A program made the translations under genes and the position numbers. A DNA stretch of 64,000 nt from CADEDH01 sp047974625 (GTDB lineage Bacteria; Actinomycetota; Acidimicrobiia; Acidimicrobiales; SZUA-35), in NCBI GenBank assembly GCA_047974625.1, contig JBKECK010000019.1:62001-126000 (forward strand). Direction: 5' to 3'. How positions within the stretch are numbered: position 1 is the stretch's first letter; each line of letters begins with the position of its first letter. This document shows positions 27,420-35,255 of the stretch, piece after piece. The notes under the pieces are model-generated. The model had not been told where the DNA came from, did no database searches, and was given only the letters and a program-made list of their open reading frames with translations.

Positions 27420-27883
27420 CGCAACTCCATGACGATCCCGCCCACCTGGATCCGATCACCGGCAACCGCGACAACCGGCGACGTCACCCGTTGCCGGTTG
27501 AGATACGTCCCGTTGGTCGATCCTAGATCCTCCACCACGGCACCGTCGGGATGGGGAGAAACTCGGGCGTGAAGTTGCGACATGTACGAATCGTCGATGC
27601 TGATGTGGCAGCTGGCGGCGCGGCCGATGGTCAATTCACCGTTCACGGGAAACTCCCGTCCGGTCAGTTCGGGCGGTTCCAGCACGAGCAGCACCGACTG
27701 GTGCCTCGACGCCCGTCGACCCGACCGCCCGGACCGGCGCCCGTCCCCGGCCGCGGCGATCCGACCTCCGCCGCCCGCCGTGACCTGCACCCCGGACCAG
27801 GTCGCCTGCAGGACCCGGAGGAAGAACAGATACAGCAAGCCGAGCAGGCACCATCGGAGCAGGGTGAGAAGTGCGTCGGTCAC
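27416..27883 (-). CDS. fhaB: Membrane-anchored FHA-domain protein
   Basis: A 155-residue phosphothreonine-reading protein (FhaB/FipA type) that links the kinase to cell division. Residues 5-28 form a membrane helix (LLRWCLLGLLYLFFLRVL), followed by a basic Gly/Arg linker and an FHA domain (about 75-150) with LTIGRAASCHISIDD, SQLHARV and LGSTNGTYLN, which carry the phosphothreonine-binding Arg, Ser and Asn. It lies between fhaA and pstP, with a four-base overlap with the latter. Confidence 0.95.
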   Translation of the reverse strand: MTDALLTLLRWCLLGLLYLFFLRVLQATWSGVQVTAGGGGRIAAAGDGRRSGRSGRRASRHQSVLLVLEPPELTGREFPVNGELTIGRAASCHISIDDSYMSQLHARVSPHPDGAVVEDLGSTNGTYLNRQRVTSPVVAVAGDRIQVGGIVMELR

Positions 27884-27927
27884 CAGGGGGCAGACTACCG
27901 ACGAACGGGCTCCGGCGGAGGCCGCGC

Positions 27928-28602
27928 CTACCGACGCCGGAAGCGGAGCGTGATCGCACCGAAGGTCACCTGATCCCCGTCGGCCAGGGTTCGCCTCTGG
28001 ATTCGTTCGCCGTTCACCTTGCTCCCGTTGGTCGATCCCAAGTCGACCAGCTCGTAGTCATCGCCCACCACGTGGATCTCGGCGTGGCGCCGGGACACGT
28101 TCTGGTCGTTGATCACTATGTCGGAGTCCGACAGCCGACCGACCGCGGCCAAGGGGGCGGCGATCCGGTGCTGCTGCCCGCTCGGTTCCTCGAACCACGC
28201 CGACTCGGAATCGGGGGCGATCCGCTCGTCGTAGGACGGATGGACCCGGAAGAGTCCGACCCGAAGGTTCGGGTCGACGTCGAGTTCCACCGACACCCGG
28301 CCGAGGAAACTGAGCTGCTCCTCCCGGGCGTGCTCCCGCACCGTGGCCGCCAGCTCGTCGATGAGGGACTGTCGCACCTGCCCGAACCGTTCGAGGTCCT
28401 CGGCCGACACCCGGATCACGAACCGGTTGGGGGCCAGGGCCCGTCCCCTCACGTCGAGGGTGCGGCTCAGATCCATCTCCTTGACCAACCGCCGGCCCAG
28501 CTCGACGGGCTGGAGCCCGCTACGGAAGGCGCGCGCGAACATGCCTTCCACCATCCGCTCGAGTCGGTCTTCGAAATTTCGGAGCACCACCGGATACTGC
28601 AT
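27928..28602 (-). CDS. fhaA: DUF3662 and FHA domain protein
   Basis: A 224-residue protein of the FhaA type, a regulator of peptidoglycan synthesis that binds phosphorylated MviN and other kinase targets in mycobacteria. Residues 1-120 form the DUF3662 domain (LRNFEDRLERMVEGMFARAF...VELGRRLVKEMD). The C-terminal FHA domain (about 150-224) has AVGRLSDSDIVINDQNVSRRHAEI and LGSTNGSKVN. The ATG at 28602 matches the family start, although its GAGGAG site is immediately adjacent; an in-frame ATG at 28644 is possible. It is the first gene of the operon. Confidence 0.93.
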   Translation of the reverse strand: MQYPVVLRNFEDRLERMVEGMFARAFRSGLQPVELGRRLVKEMDLSRTLDVRGRALAPNRFVIRVSAEDLERFGQVRQSLIDELAATVREHAREEQLSFLGRVSVELDVDPNLRVGLFRVHPSYDERIAPDSESAWFEEPSGQQHRIAAPLAAVGRLSDSDIVINDQNVSRRHAEIHVVGDDYELVDLGSTNGSKVNGERIQRRTLADGDQVTFGAITLRFRRR

Positions 28603-28777
28603 CTCCTCGACGGGCCGCGGGCGCCCTCCGGCCACAGGGCGCATCCCAGCATGCCACGAACCGCGCCTGGTTGGCGCTCGGCGTTGCCGGAGCCCCGGGG
28701 CCGGCCCGGCAGAGGGCACGCACGGAACTCCGAGCCGGGTTGTCGAAAACGGCGCTACGATCAGGGCCGCACCACTC

Positions 28778-28858
<81 letters not shown>

Positions 28859-28861
<3 letters not shown>

Positions 28862-28896
28862 CAGCTCTGACGCCCGGAGGTTCCTACTTGAACCCG
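28859..28896. repeat. 38-bp repeat, copy 1 (pairs with 30922-30959)
   Basis: Begins at the last three bases of the tRNA gene and matches 30922-30959 at 34 of 38 positions in the same orientation. It holds the inverted repeat GGTTC-N6-GAACC. It lies 3' of the vapC-like toxin gene, as copy 2 lies 3' of the mazF-like gene. Confidence 0.88.
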
Positions 28897-28944
28897 ACAG
28901 CCCTGGGCGGACAGATCCGGCGGGGGCTGATGTGTTGGAGGCCG

Positions 28945-29376
28945 TTAGCTGTAGACGGTAAACGCCTGTCGTCGACCATGACCAAAGCGATAAATGGAGT
29001 AGTCGACGTCGAACGCGATTGCTTCACTCAAGCCGAGCCGTCGCATCACCGACCAGGAAGTGCGATCGACAATCGAGAACTCCTGATCGGGAAACTCGCG
29101 AAAGACGGCCGATGCAGCTTCGAGATCAGCTACTTGAGCGGACTCGATTCTCGCGACACCAGCGCGAATCCCGTCGATCGCCCGCTCGGCCACATCGCGG
29201 TTGATTCGACTGGCGGTGAGATACCACGTCTCGACAAGCACGTGATCACTCGTGACCAGGGAACCAGAAAACTCAGACAGACGAGCGGTGGCTCGCATGT
29301 GACTTGCGTCGTCGGCATCTACAGCTGCGTACCAGGCAGATGTGTCGACAAAGACCGATGCCTGCCTGCTGCTCAA
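28945..29376 (-). CDS. vapC: PIN-domain toxin, VapC-like
   Basis: A 143-residue PIN-domain ribonuclease, the toxin of a type II pair. Conserved acidic residues are visible in VFVDTSAWYA (first Asp), VLVETWYL (Glu), FSIVDRTSWSVM and AFDVDYSIYRFG. Such toxins cleave specific tRNAs or rRNA loops when freed from their antitoxin. The ATG overlaps the antitoxin stop by four bases. The DNA is clearly less GC-rich than its surroundings, suggesting transfer. The gene sits 83 bases from the tRNA-Leu 3' end. Confidence 0.85.
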   Translation of the reverse strand: MSSRQASVFVDTSAWYAAVDADDASHMRATARLSEFSGSLVTSDHVLVETWYLTASRINRDVAERAIDGIRAGVARIESAQVADLEAASAVFREFPDQEFSIVDRTSWSVMRRLGLSEAIAFDVDYSIYRFGHGRRQAFTVYS

Positions 29377-29612
29377 TTCCGGTTCCAGATATCAGCAAAG
29401 GCATCTTGGGCCGCCGACCGGTCACTAGCGATGTCGGAACCTCCTGAGCCGCCGAGTGCGAAAATGACGCTCGGATCGGTAGCAGGTTCCGGGCCGTCCA
29501 GATCGCGATGGACAAGTTGGCGTATGTACTCGGCCATAGTCACGCCCAGGTCAGCGGCCTTCTGTCTAACCCGAGCGTGAACCTCATCGTCTAGAGCAAT
29601 CTGAGTTCTCAT
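29373..29612 (-). CDS. vapB: Ribbon-helix-helix antitoxin, VapB-like
   Basis: A 79-residue antitoxin. Residues 1-40 (MRTQIALDDEVHARVRQKAA...MAEYIRQLV) form a ribbon-helix-helix DNA-binding domain. The C-terminal part, ending ADIWNRN, would wrap the toxin active site. It lies just upstream of and overlaps the PIN toxin gene. An inverted repeat immediately 5' of its ATG is the probable autoregulatory operator. Confidence 0.85.
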   Translation of the reverse strand: MRTQIALDDEVHARVRQKAADLGVTMAEYIRQLVHRDLDGPEPATDPSVIFALGGSGGSDIASDRSAAQDAFADIWNRN

Positions 29613-29614
29613 AG

Positions 29615-29629
29615 TGTTACATCATAACA
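29615..29629. promoter_or_regulatory. Probable VapB operator
   Basis: Perfect inverted repeat TGTTA-CATCA-TAACA starting 2 bases upstream of the vapB ATG, in a short AT-rich stretch. TATGAT-like hexamers on the minus strand overlap it. Ribbon-helix-helix antitoxins usually bind such dyads over their own promoter. The gap to the oppositely oriented small pseudogene (29640) is only 27 bases, so it could act on both. Confidence 0.6.
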
Positions 29630-29639
29630 TCATAGACCC

Positions 29640-29844
29640 ATGAAGACTGAGTCGTTGGAGGAGATCGCTGAACGGCTCGGCTGGAGCGCTGAGCGTCTCC
29701 AGCAAGCTCGCGACCGAGCTGCGGAGTCTCGACCCTCCAACGTGACCGACCGCGACCGCACGTGAGCACGAGCCCTCTCCAACGCCCTGAAGCAGACCGC
29801 CAGCGCGCTCGAAGAAGACTCGCAACCGACTGTCCACTCGCCAG
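29640..29844 (+). pseudogene. Small alpha-helical ORF with premature stop, copy 1
   Basis: An ATG at 29640 opens a frame reading MKTESLEEIAERLGWSAERL and on to VTDRDRT, then a TGA at 29763-29765, then open again (ARALSNALKQTASALEE). In the second copy (31545-31651) the same codon is CGA, so the TGA looks like a C-to-T nonsense change. The predicted protein is helical and charged, with a helix-turn-helix-like first half; I do not recognise the family. It is divergent from vapB. Confidence 0.6.
29738..29844. repeat. 107-bp repeat, copy 1 (pairs with 31545-31651)
   Basis: Aligns with 31545-31651 in the same orientation with about a dozen substitutions and small indels. It covers the 3' part of the small pseudogene and lies 5' of the vapB-vapC pair, just as copy 2 lies 5' of the mazE-mazF-like pair. 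Confidence 0.88.
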
Positions 29845-29854
29845 GTGTAACCAG

Positions 29855-30800
29855 TCAGGTGGGTAGCCAGGCCCGGTTGGGGTGTAGAGCTGGTGGATGG
29901 GTTGGTGGATGGGTTGGTGCTGTTTGCGGTTGGTTGGTGGAGATGTAGCTGCGGATGGTGGCGAAGCGGGCGGCGCCGCTGGGGGATCGGAACTCGCCGG
30001 AGATCTTGGCTTGGAGTTTGATCATCCGGAGATCTCTCTCGGCGAGGTTGTTGTCGAACGGGAGGGCGAAGTCACCGGTGTAGGCGAGGAACAGGTCTCG
30101 GTGTTCGGTGAGGGCTCGGGCGAGGTTCCGGGCGCCTTTGTCGGTCCCGTACAGGTAGATCCCTTTCGGGGGGTCCGGGGCCGCGGTGGCGGCCTGGGTG
30201 GCGAGCTCGTTCCATCGCCGCTGGATCTTGCGTCGCCGGTAGCCGCTCAACGCTGTCCGGCCGTTGGTTCGGGCCTGGTCAACCCGGTTCTTGGTGTCGA
30301 TGATCAGCTCGATGTGAACCCGCTGGCCCAGTCCCGGTGTTTCCGGTTGGCGAGGAGTTCGTTCAACGAGCGGAGGATGTGGGCGTTGCATAGCGCGTGA
30401 CCGGTGCCGTAGTAAGTACATCGCCAAGCGGTCGTGCACGAATCGTCCCGGTCGCAGCACCCAGGGGCCCGGCTTCGACGGTTGCCCGGTCACGGCGGCC
30501 GACGTGCCAGGTCAACACCGCAGTTGAACACACGTGCACCCACACCATGGTCTTGGCGGAGCGGACCGAGGTCTCATCAGCGTGCACGACCGGGGCTGTC
30601 TCGAGTTGGGCAGCGACAACAGCCATGAATGTGACGAGTGCGCCAACAGCGCGAACCAAGCTGACTGGTTGCCACCAGGTTGGCAAGCGCTTCGAGTCAG
30701 CGTCGACAACCGCGCAGCTATCTTCGCCGAGACCTTTCCCGGCCAACTCGCCAACACCGGTCAGTCGGCCGTTGACTGGCTCACCCACGATCAAGCACAC
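29855..30800 (-). pseudogene. IS66-family transposase, frameshifted remnant
   Basis: Two frames on the minus strand together match an IS66 (TnpC) transposase. The upstream part (30363-30800) holds APVVHADETSVRSAKTMVWV and VHVCSTAVLTWH, the HADET block with the first catalytic Asp. The downstream part (29855 to about 30340) holds DFALPFDNNLAERDLRMIKL and SGEFRSPSGAARFATIRSYI, the C-terminal catalytic-Glu block. Between them the expected NAH-LREL segment is spread over other frames, so at least two frameshifts are present. No accessory tnpA/tnpB or clear terminal repeats were seen. Confidence 0.85.
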
Positions 30801-30921
30801 GAACTGCTCTACGTTTTCGCCGGCGTAGCCGGTCGCATGGCTCAGCGTGACCAGCTCTCAACCATGTGCAAACGCGTGATCAGATCCGCCACTTCGGGGT
30901 TCGCGAATCGTCCCTTCAACT

Positions 30922-30959
30922 GCACAGCTCTGACACCCGGAAGTTCTTCCTTGAACCCG
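30922..30959. repeat. 38-bp repeat, copy 2, with hairpin
   Basis: Second copy of the 28859-28896 repeat. Here, with neighbouring bases, it forms a strong hairpin: outer stem CACCCGG/CCGGGTG and inner stem GTTC/GAAC, ending about 12 bases after the mazF-like stop. It may work as a terminator, or it may mark a recombination boundary. The 110 bases to its left, back to the IS66 remnant, hold no gene I can support. Confidence 0.85.
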
Positions 30960-30973
30960 GGTGCCAGGCCGTT

Positions 30974-31273
30974 TCATCTACAGCCGGTCGTCCATGCCAA
31001 TGCTCGGCAGACTTGATCGAGCAAATCGCGGTCAACGAGCCCAATCGGCTCGACCAAGTTTTCCCGCCGAATCGGGCCAGCGGACAAGGTGTTCAAAACC
31101 CCCCGTAGGCCGTACAGATCAAGAGGGACCTCAGACGGCAAATCGCGTACAACGGTGGTGGCGGGCACCACCAACGGTGAACTCAATTCGATTGCCGAGA
31201 TCTCAAGTACTGGCCTGCGTTTGGCTATGCCATCATCGTGGACCACCTCGGCCCAGTACAGCTCACCCCGCAT
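30974..31273 (-). CDS. MazF/PemK-like toxin
   Basis: A 99-residue protein that fits the MazF/PemK endoribonuclease fold. It starts MRGELYWAEV, followed by a loop and KRRPVLEISAIE (compare KTRPAVVVS of MazF), then VVPATTVVRDLPSEVPLDL and a C-terminal part ending with VDRDLLDQVCRAL. Such toxins cut mRNA at short motifs. The ATG at 31273 overlaps the antitoxin gene by 11 bases. The match is partial, so the toxin family is likely but not certain. Confidence 0.7.
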   Translation of the reverse strand: MRGELYWAEVVHDDGIAKRRPVLEISAIELSSPLVVPATTVVRDLPSEVPLDLYGLRGVLNTLSAGPIRRENLVEPIGLVDRDLLDQVCRALAWTTGCR

Positions 31274-31487
31274 CCAGCCTGGCCCGGACCATGAAGTCCT
31301 CGATGTCGCCCCATTCGTCTTCGGTGTCCAGCGGTACCCGCCGCAGCACCTCTTGAGCACGACGATAGCTCTCTTCTTCAATTGCCAGGTCGAGAGCTGC
31401 CCTCACAGCATCGGTCATTGAAGTCCCTCGGGATCTCAGCCACTCGACATGCCGGTCCTCAAGCCGGACGGTCACACTAGTTGTCAT
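31263..31487 (-). CDS. Ribbon-helix-helix antitoxin of the MazF-like pair
   Basis: A 74-residue protein beginning MTTSVTVRLEDRHVEWLRSR and continuing MTDAVRAALDLAIEEES, a strand plus two helices of the ribbon-helix-helix fold. A charged C-terminal tail (EDEWGDIEDFMVRARLDAG) would bind the toxin. The ATG at 31487 is the natural start because everything upstream overlaps the repeat and is unlike the family. It is immediately upstream of and overlaps the toxin gene. Confidence 0.8.
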   Translation of the reverse strand: MTTSVTVRLEDRHVEWLRSRGTSMTDAVRAALDLAIEEESYRRAQEVLRRVPLDTEDEWGDIEDFMVRARLDAG

Positions 31488-31544
31488 ACAAACCATCTTA
31501 CAGCTGCAGGATGACTCCAAGCAACTACGTAGGACGCCCTGGGA

Positions 31545-31651
31545 CAACGTGACCGACCGCGACCGCACGCGAGCACGAGCCCTCCCCAACGCCTGAAGCA
31601 GACCGCCAGCGCACTCGAAGAAGCGTCGTAACCCGACCATGCACTCGCCAG
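31545..31651. repeat. 107-bp repeat, copy 2 (degraded small ORF)
   Basis: Second copy of 29738-29844. Read on the plus strand it restores CGA where copy 1 has TGA, but it has lost one C in the CCC run (about 31591), so its own frame ends early (ALPNA then TGA). It lacks the N-terminal half of copy 1. Confidence 0.85.
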
Positions 31652-31708
31652 CGATGAGACGTGGGCCTGCCGTTTCCGCGGCGTCGAACTCGCTCCCGGC
31701 GCCATAGA

Positions 31709-31858
31709 TCAACGGTTCGACCAGATCTCGTCCGCGGCTTCTCGCTCTTCATCGGTCGGCCTACCCCAGGCGGCGACAGCCGTCTCGACGGAGGCCGCCA
31801 TCGCATCCATCTGAGCGTCGCCGTTCGGAACACGCCGGATGTCCGCAGAGGGTGGCAC
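31709..31858 (-). pseudogene. Antitoxin-like fragment
   Basis: A 49-codon frame from a GTG at 31858 ends TDEEREAADEIWSNR then TGA. That ending resembles antitoxin tails such as the neighbouring vapB end (ADIWNRN). There is no DNA-binding N-terminal domain and no intact toxin gene downstream, so it looks like the remnant of a third toxin-antitoxin unit. It could also be a free-standing small ORF. Confidence 0.35.
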
Positions 31859-31888
31859 AACTGCTACCTTGCCTCACCAACGGTCGAG

Positions 31889-33208
31889 ATGATCACTGAA
31901 ACGAGCTACGGATCACCGGCCGAGCGGCGCGGCTGGGTGATGTACGACTGGGCGTGGTCGGCGTTCTCCACGACGGTGGCCAGCGCCCTGCTCGGGCCCT
32001 ATCTGCTCGATCTGGCCGAACGGTCCGGTGGGGTGGTCGTAGCCGGGATCCGGATCGAGCCCGGTTCGTTCTTCCCGTTCGCGGTCAGCCTCTCGGCCCT
32101 GATCCAGATCCTGGTCCTCCCGCTGGTGGGGGCGGTGGCCGACCACTCGGACCATAAGAAGCGGCTCCTGATGGCCCTGGCCTACACCGGCAGTGCCCTG
32201 GTGGCGGGGATGTTCCTGATCACCACCACCACCCTGCTCCTGGGTGGCCTCTTGTTCGTCCTGGCCGCTCTGGCCTTCGCCGCCGCTTCGGTGATCTACA
32301 ACTCGTTGCTGCCCGAGATCGCGCCCCCCGCCGAGCGGGATCGGATCAGCGCCCAGGGGTACGCCGTGGGCTACCTGGGAGGTGGCCTGTGGTTGCTGGT
32401 GAACGTGGCCCTCATCACCCTGATGGACGACACCGGCCTGGCGGTGCGGATCAGCCTGGGCGCCACCGGGCTGTGGTGCGCCGTGTGGTTCGCCCTGTTT
32501 CCGGGCCGGCTGCTCCGGGCCCGGCCCGCGTCACGGGCCCGGCCACCCGGTGAGAGCTGGCTGCGAACCGGGTTCCGGGGGGTGTTCGGCACCCTGGCCG
32601 AGATGCGATCCCGCTACCCCGAGGCCCTCCGCTACCTGATCGCCTACCTGGTGTTCACCGACGGTATCCAGACTGTGCTGGCCGTGGCCACCGTGTTCGC
32701 CGCCGACGAGCTCGACGCCGAACCGGGCACCCTCCTGCTGCTGGTCCTGATGATCCAGTTCGTGGCCGTGCCCGGAGCCCTCGGGTTCGGGCAGCTCGCC
32801 CAACGGATCGGGGCCAAGCGGGGTCTGTTGATCAACCTGTCGGTGTGGACCGGCCTGGTGGTCTATGCCTTCGTCGATCTCGACTCCATCCCCAAGCTGT
32901 GGGTCATGGGCGCCATGCTGGCCCTCGTCCTGGGCGGCGCACAGGCACTCAGCCGCTCCCTGTACGCCCAGATGATCCCGCCCCGCCAGGAGGCCGAGTA
33001 CTTCGGCTTTTACGAGATCGCCACCGGCGGCACATCGTGGCTGGGACCGCTCGTCTTCGGACTGGTCAACCAGCTCGTCGGGTCCCAGCGGATCGCCCTG
33101 CTGTCACTGGTGGCCTTCTTCGGTATCGGCCTGGCCCTGCTGGTGCCCGTCCGGGTCCGACGGGCCATGCTCGACGCCGGCCAGGATCCCACCCATGTGG
33201 TGATCTGA
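31889..33208 (+). CDS. MFS transporter, UMF1/Atg22-like
   Basis: A 439-residue membrane protein with about twelve helices. The N-terminal RRGWVMYDWAWSAFSTTVAS is the hallmark of the UMF1 family, related to the yeast vacuolar amino-acid exporter Atg22. Later segments include the loop GAVADHSDHKKRLL after helix 2 and FYEIATGGTSWLGPLVFG near the end. The substrate is unknown. The ATG at 31889 is chosen because the family starts a few residues before this motif; upstream codons belong to the accessory island. GC content returns to the local norm here. Confidence 0.9.
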   Translation: MITETSYGSPAERRGWVMYDWAWSAFSTTVASALLGPYLLDLAERSGGVVVAGIRIEPGSFFPFAVSLSALIQILVLPLVGAVADHSDHKKRLLMALAYTGSALVAGMFLITTTTLLLGGLLFVLAALAFAAASVIYNSLLPEIAPPAERDRISAQGYAVGYLGGGLWLLVNVALITLMDDTGLAVRISLGATGLWCAVWFALFPGRLLRARPASRARPPGESWLRTGFRGVFGTLAEMRSRYPEALRYLIAYLVFTDGIQTVLAVATVFAADELDAEPGTLLLLVLMIQFVAVPGALGFGQLAQRIGAKRGLLINLSVWTGLVVYAFVDLDSIPKLWVMGAMLALVLGGAQALSRSLYAQMIPPRQEAEYFGFYEIATGGTSWLGPLVFGLVNQLVGSQRIALLSLVAFFGIGLALLVPVRVRRAMLDAGQDPTHVVI

Positions 33209-33242
33209 ACCTCGGTGGTCGCCTACCGGGCCCACGGCGGGG

Positions 33243-34028
33243 TCAGGTCGGCTCGGGGCCGACGAGCTCCATCGCCAGCTCACAGCCCCGGATCCGGACC
33301 CCGGTGGTCTCGGCGTCGACGATCAAAGGCTCGCCGGCCGCCCCGGAGCCGATGACGTCGAGGAGCTGGGCCCCCCGGAAGGCAGCCACCTTCTCCCAGC
33401 GGCAGCCGGCGGGCACCGTCCACTCACCGGGCCCCAGGTCGCCACTCCAGTAGTCACCGTTGCCGGCCCGGGTCAGGGGTTGGGCCAGCGGCGTCCACTC
33501 CACCCACTGGCCGCACTCCGCCCCGGAGGCGAACCAGTCCGGTTCCACCCCATCGATGGTCACCAGGAGCCGCCCGTTGCTGAGGAGCTCCTCCCCGATC
33601 GCCTGGGGACGCCCGTCGGCCATCAGCCGCCACAACTCGTAGCGGCATCCCCTGGTGTCGAACCCGGTGGCGTACAGGCCGGGCTCGATCCGCCCGAGGG
33701 GGAGGGTTTCGGCCGGTGTGGTCAGCCCGGACGGCAGCAGGGTGTCGTCGTCGAGCTGGGGTCGACGCGGCCGGATCCGGTCGTCGGCCGCGGCCTCGGT
33801 GGGGTCGGTCGGGTCCGTCACCAGGAACACCCCGGGGGGGAAGCTGAAGTTGAGCTGCTCCGGGGGAGGGGCGGACGGGTCGGCGGCGGCAGCCTCAATG
33901 GCCTCCACCGGCGATCGCTCCGGCATGACGACCCGACGCGGTCCGGGCTGGGGCAGATGGCTCAGCGAATAGGCGAACGACACGGCCACGACGACCAGGA
34001 CCACACCGATCCGGCTCCACTGCATCAT
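33243..34028 (-). CDS. Secreted or membrane-anchored protein, unknown function
   Basis: A 261-residue protein with an N-terminal membrane helix or uncleaved signal (IGVVLVVVAVSFAYSL), a Pro/Ala/Asp-rich linker, and two similar beta-rich units. The first (IEPGLYATGFDTRGCRYELWRL) and second (LGPGEWTVPAGCRWEKVAAF) both show a G-x-Y/W ... GC-x-W/Y-E pattern. I do not recognise the family. The two units look like a tandem duplication of a small extracellular domain. Confidence 0.65.
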   Translation of the reverse strand: MMQWSRIGVVLVVVAVSFAYSLSHLPQPGPRRVVMPERSPVEAIEAAAADPSAPPPEQLNFSFPPGVFLVTDPTDPTEAAADDRIRPRRPQLDDDTLLPSGLTTPAETLPLGRIEPGLYATGFDTRGCRYELWRLMADGRPQAIGEELLSNGRLLVTIDGVEPDWFASGAECGQWVEWTPLAQPLTRAGNGDYWSGDLGPGEWTVPAGCRWEKVAAFRGAQLLDVIGSGAAGEPLIVDAETTGVRIRGCELAMELVGPEPT

Positions 34029-34113
34029 GGTGGGCCATCGGACCCTGCCCGCCGATCATGAGCCCTCCCGCACCGGCGAAACAACCTACGGACTGCCGCT
34101 ACGGTGCTCGGTG

Positions 34114-34596
34114 ATGAGTGGATCCGACGTATCGAGCAGCGTGGAGCGGGTGCGGAACGCCGCCGCCGAGCTTGGCCTCACCATTGAGGTCATCGAATAT
34201 CCCGACGGTACCCGGACCGCGGCTGACGCCGCGGCCGCCGTGGGCTGTGGCGTGGCCCAGATCGTGAAGTCGATGATCTTCGACGCCGACGGTGAGATCG
34301 TGCTCGCCCTGACCAGTGGGGCCAACCAGGTGGACCCCGAGGCCCTGGCCACCCTGGCCGGGGCCTCCGCCTGCCGGCGGGCCGATCCGGAACGGGTGCG
34401 GCACGCCACCGGGTACGCCATCGGCGGGGTGGCCCCCATCGGCCATCCGGCCCCGGTCCGGACCTGGATCGATCCGGTCCTCCTCGACCACGACCGGGTG
34501 TGGGCGGCCGCTGGCACCCCTCGTCACGTGTTCGCCGTCGATCCGGCCCTCCTCGTCACCGTCACCGATGCCCGACCGGCCGAGTTCACCGCCTGA
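34114..34596 (+). CDS. YbaK/EbsC-family aminoacyl-tRNA deacylase
   Basis: A 160-residue single-domain protein of the YbaK/ProX superfamily, which clears mischarged aminoacyl-tRNAs such as Cys-tRNA(Pro). Family features are TAADAAAAVGCGVAQIVKSMIF with the catalytic Lys, LALTSGANQVD, and ATGYAIGGVAPIGH, the Gly-Gly substrate loop. The ATG at 34114 is chosen; an adjacent GTG at 34111 is also possible. It overlaps or abuts the methyltransferase gene downstream, and the pair could share a role in tRNA/rRNA quality. Confidence 0.92.
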   Translation: MSGSDVSSSVERVRNAAAELGLTIEVIEYPDGTRTAADAAAAVGCGVAQIVKSMIFDADGEIVLALTSGANQVDPEALATLAGASACRRADPERVRHATGYAIGGVAPIGHPAPVRTWIDPVLLDHDRVWAAAGTPRHVFAVDPALLVTVTDARPAEFTA

Positions 34597-35221
34597 GCCA
34601 CCGTCGGAGGGCCGGGTCGGGGTGGGCCCCCACCCGTTCCCGTGGCCCGACGATCCGCGCCTCGATCCCGATCTGCTGGCCGGCGGGGACCGGCGCAACG
34701 TGATCGACCGTTACCGGTACTGGTCGGTGGCGGCCATCCGGGCCGACCTCGACCGGCGTCGGCATCCGTTCCACGTGGCCATCGAGAACTGGCAGCACGA
34801 CCTGAACATCGGAACGGTGGTGCGGTCGGCCAACGCCTTCCTGGCCTCCGAGGTGCACATCGTCGGCCGGCGCCGCTGGAACCGGCGGGGGGCGATGGTG
34901 ACCGACCGGTACCAGCACGTCCGCCACCATCCCACCGCCGACGACCTGGCCGGTTGGGCGGCCGAGCGCGGCCTACCCCTGGTCGGGATCGACAACCTGC
35001 CGGGATCGACCCCGCTACCGTCGACGCCGCTCCCCCGGGCCTGCGTCCTGGTGTTCGGGCAGGAGGGACCGGGCCTGTCCGCGGCCATGCGGGCCGTCCT
35101 GGCCGAATGCCGTTCCATCCCCCAGTACGGGTCGACCCGTTCGATCAACGCCGGCGTGGCCGCGGGTATCGCCATGTACGCCTGGCTCGGCCAACACAGC
35201 CCTCCCGCGTCCCCGCGATGA
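34568..35221 (+). CDS. SpoU/TrmH-family RNA 2'-O-methyltransferase
   Basis: A 217-residue SPOUT methyltransferase that transfers a methyl group from SAM to ribose 2'-OH in tRNA or rRNA. Motif 1 is HDLNIGTVVRSANAF, motif 2 VLVFGQEGPGLS and motif 3 IPQYGSTRSINAGVAAGIAMY, which form the knotted SAM site. The ATG at 34568 overlaps the end of the previous gene by 29 bases; a GTG at 34622 with GGAGGG 10 bases upstream is an alternative that would shorten it by 18 residues. Its RNA target cannot be read. Confidence 0.92.
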   Translation: MPDRPSSPPEPPSEGRVGVGPHPFPWPDDPRLDPDLLAGGDRRNVIDRYRYWSVAAIRADLDRRRHPFHVAIENWQHDLNIGTVVRSANAFLASEVHIVGRRRWNRRGAMVTDRYQHVRHHPTADDLAGWAAERGLPLVGIDNLPGSTPLPSTPLPRACVLVFGQEGPGLSAAMRAVLAECRSIPQYGSTRSINAGVAAGIAMYAWLGQHSPPASPR

Positions 35222-35255
35222 GGCCTCGGCCGAAGAGCCATCAGCACGAGGCCGT

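Noticed and set aside
30811..30921. Short minus-strand peptide (LKGRFANPEVADLI...) left of the 38-bp repeat copy 2
   Set aside because: Only about 25 codons, no ribosome site and no recognised family; it may be decayed antitoxin or IS66 flank sequence.
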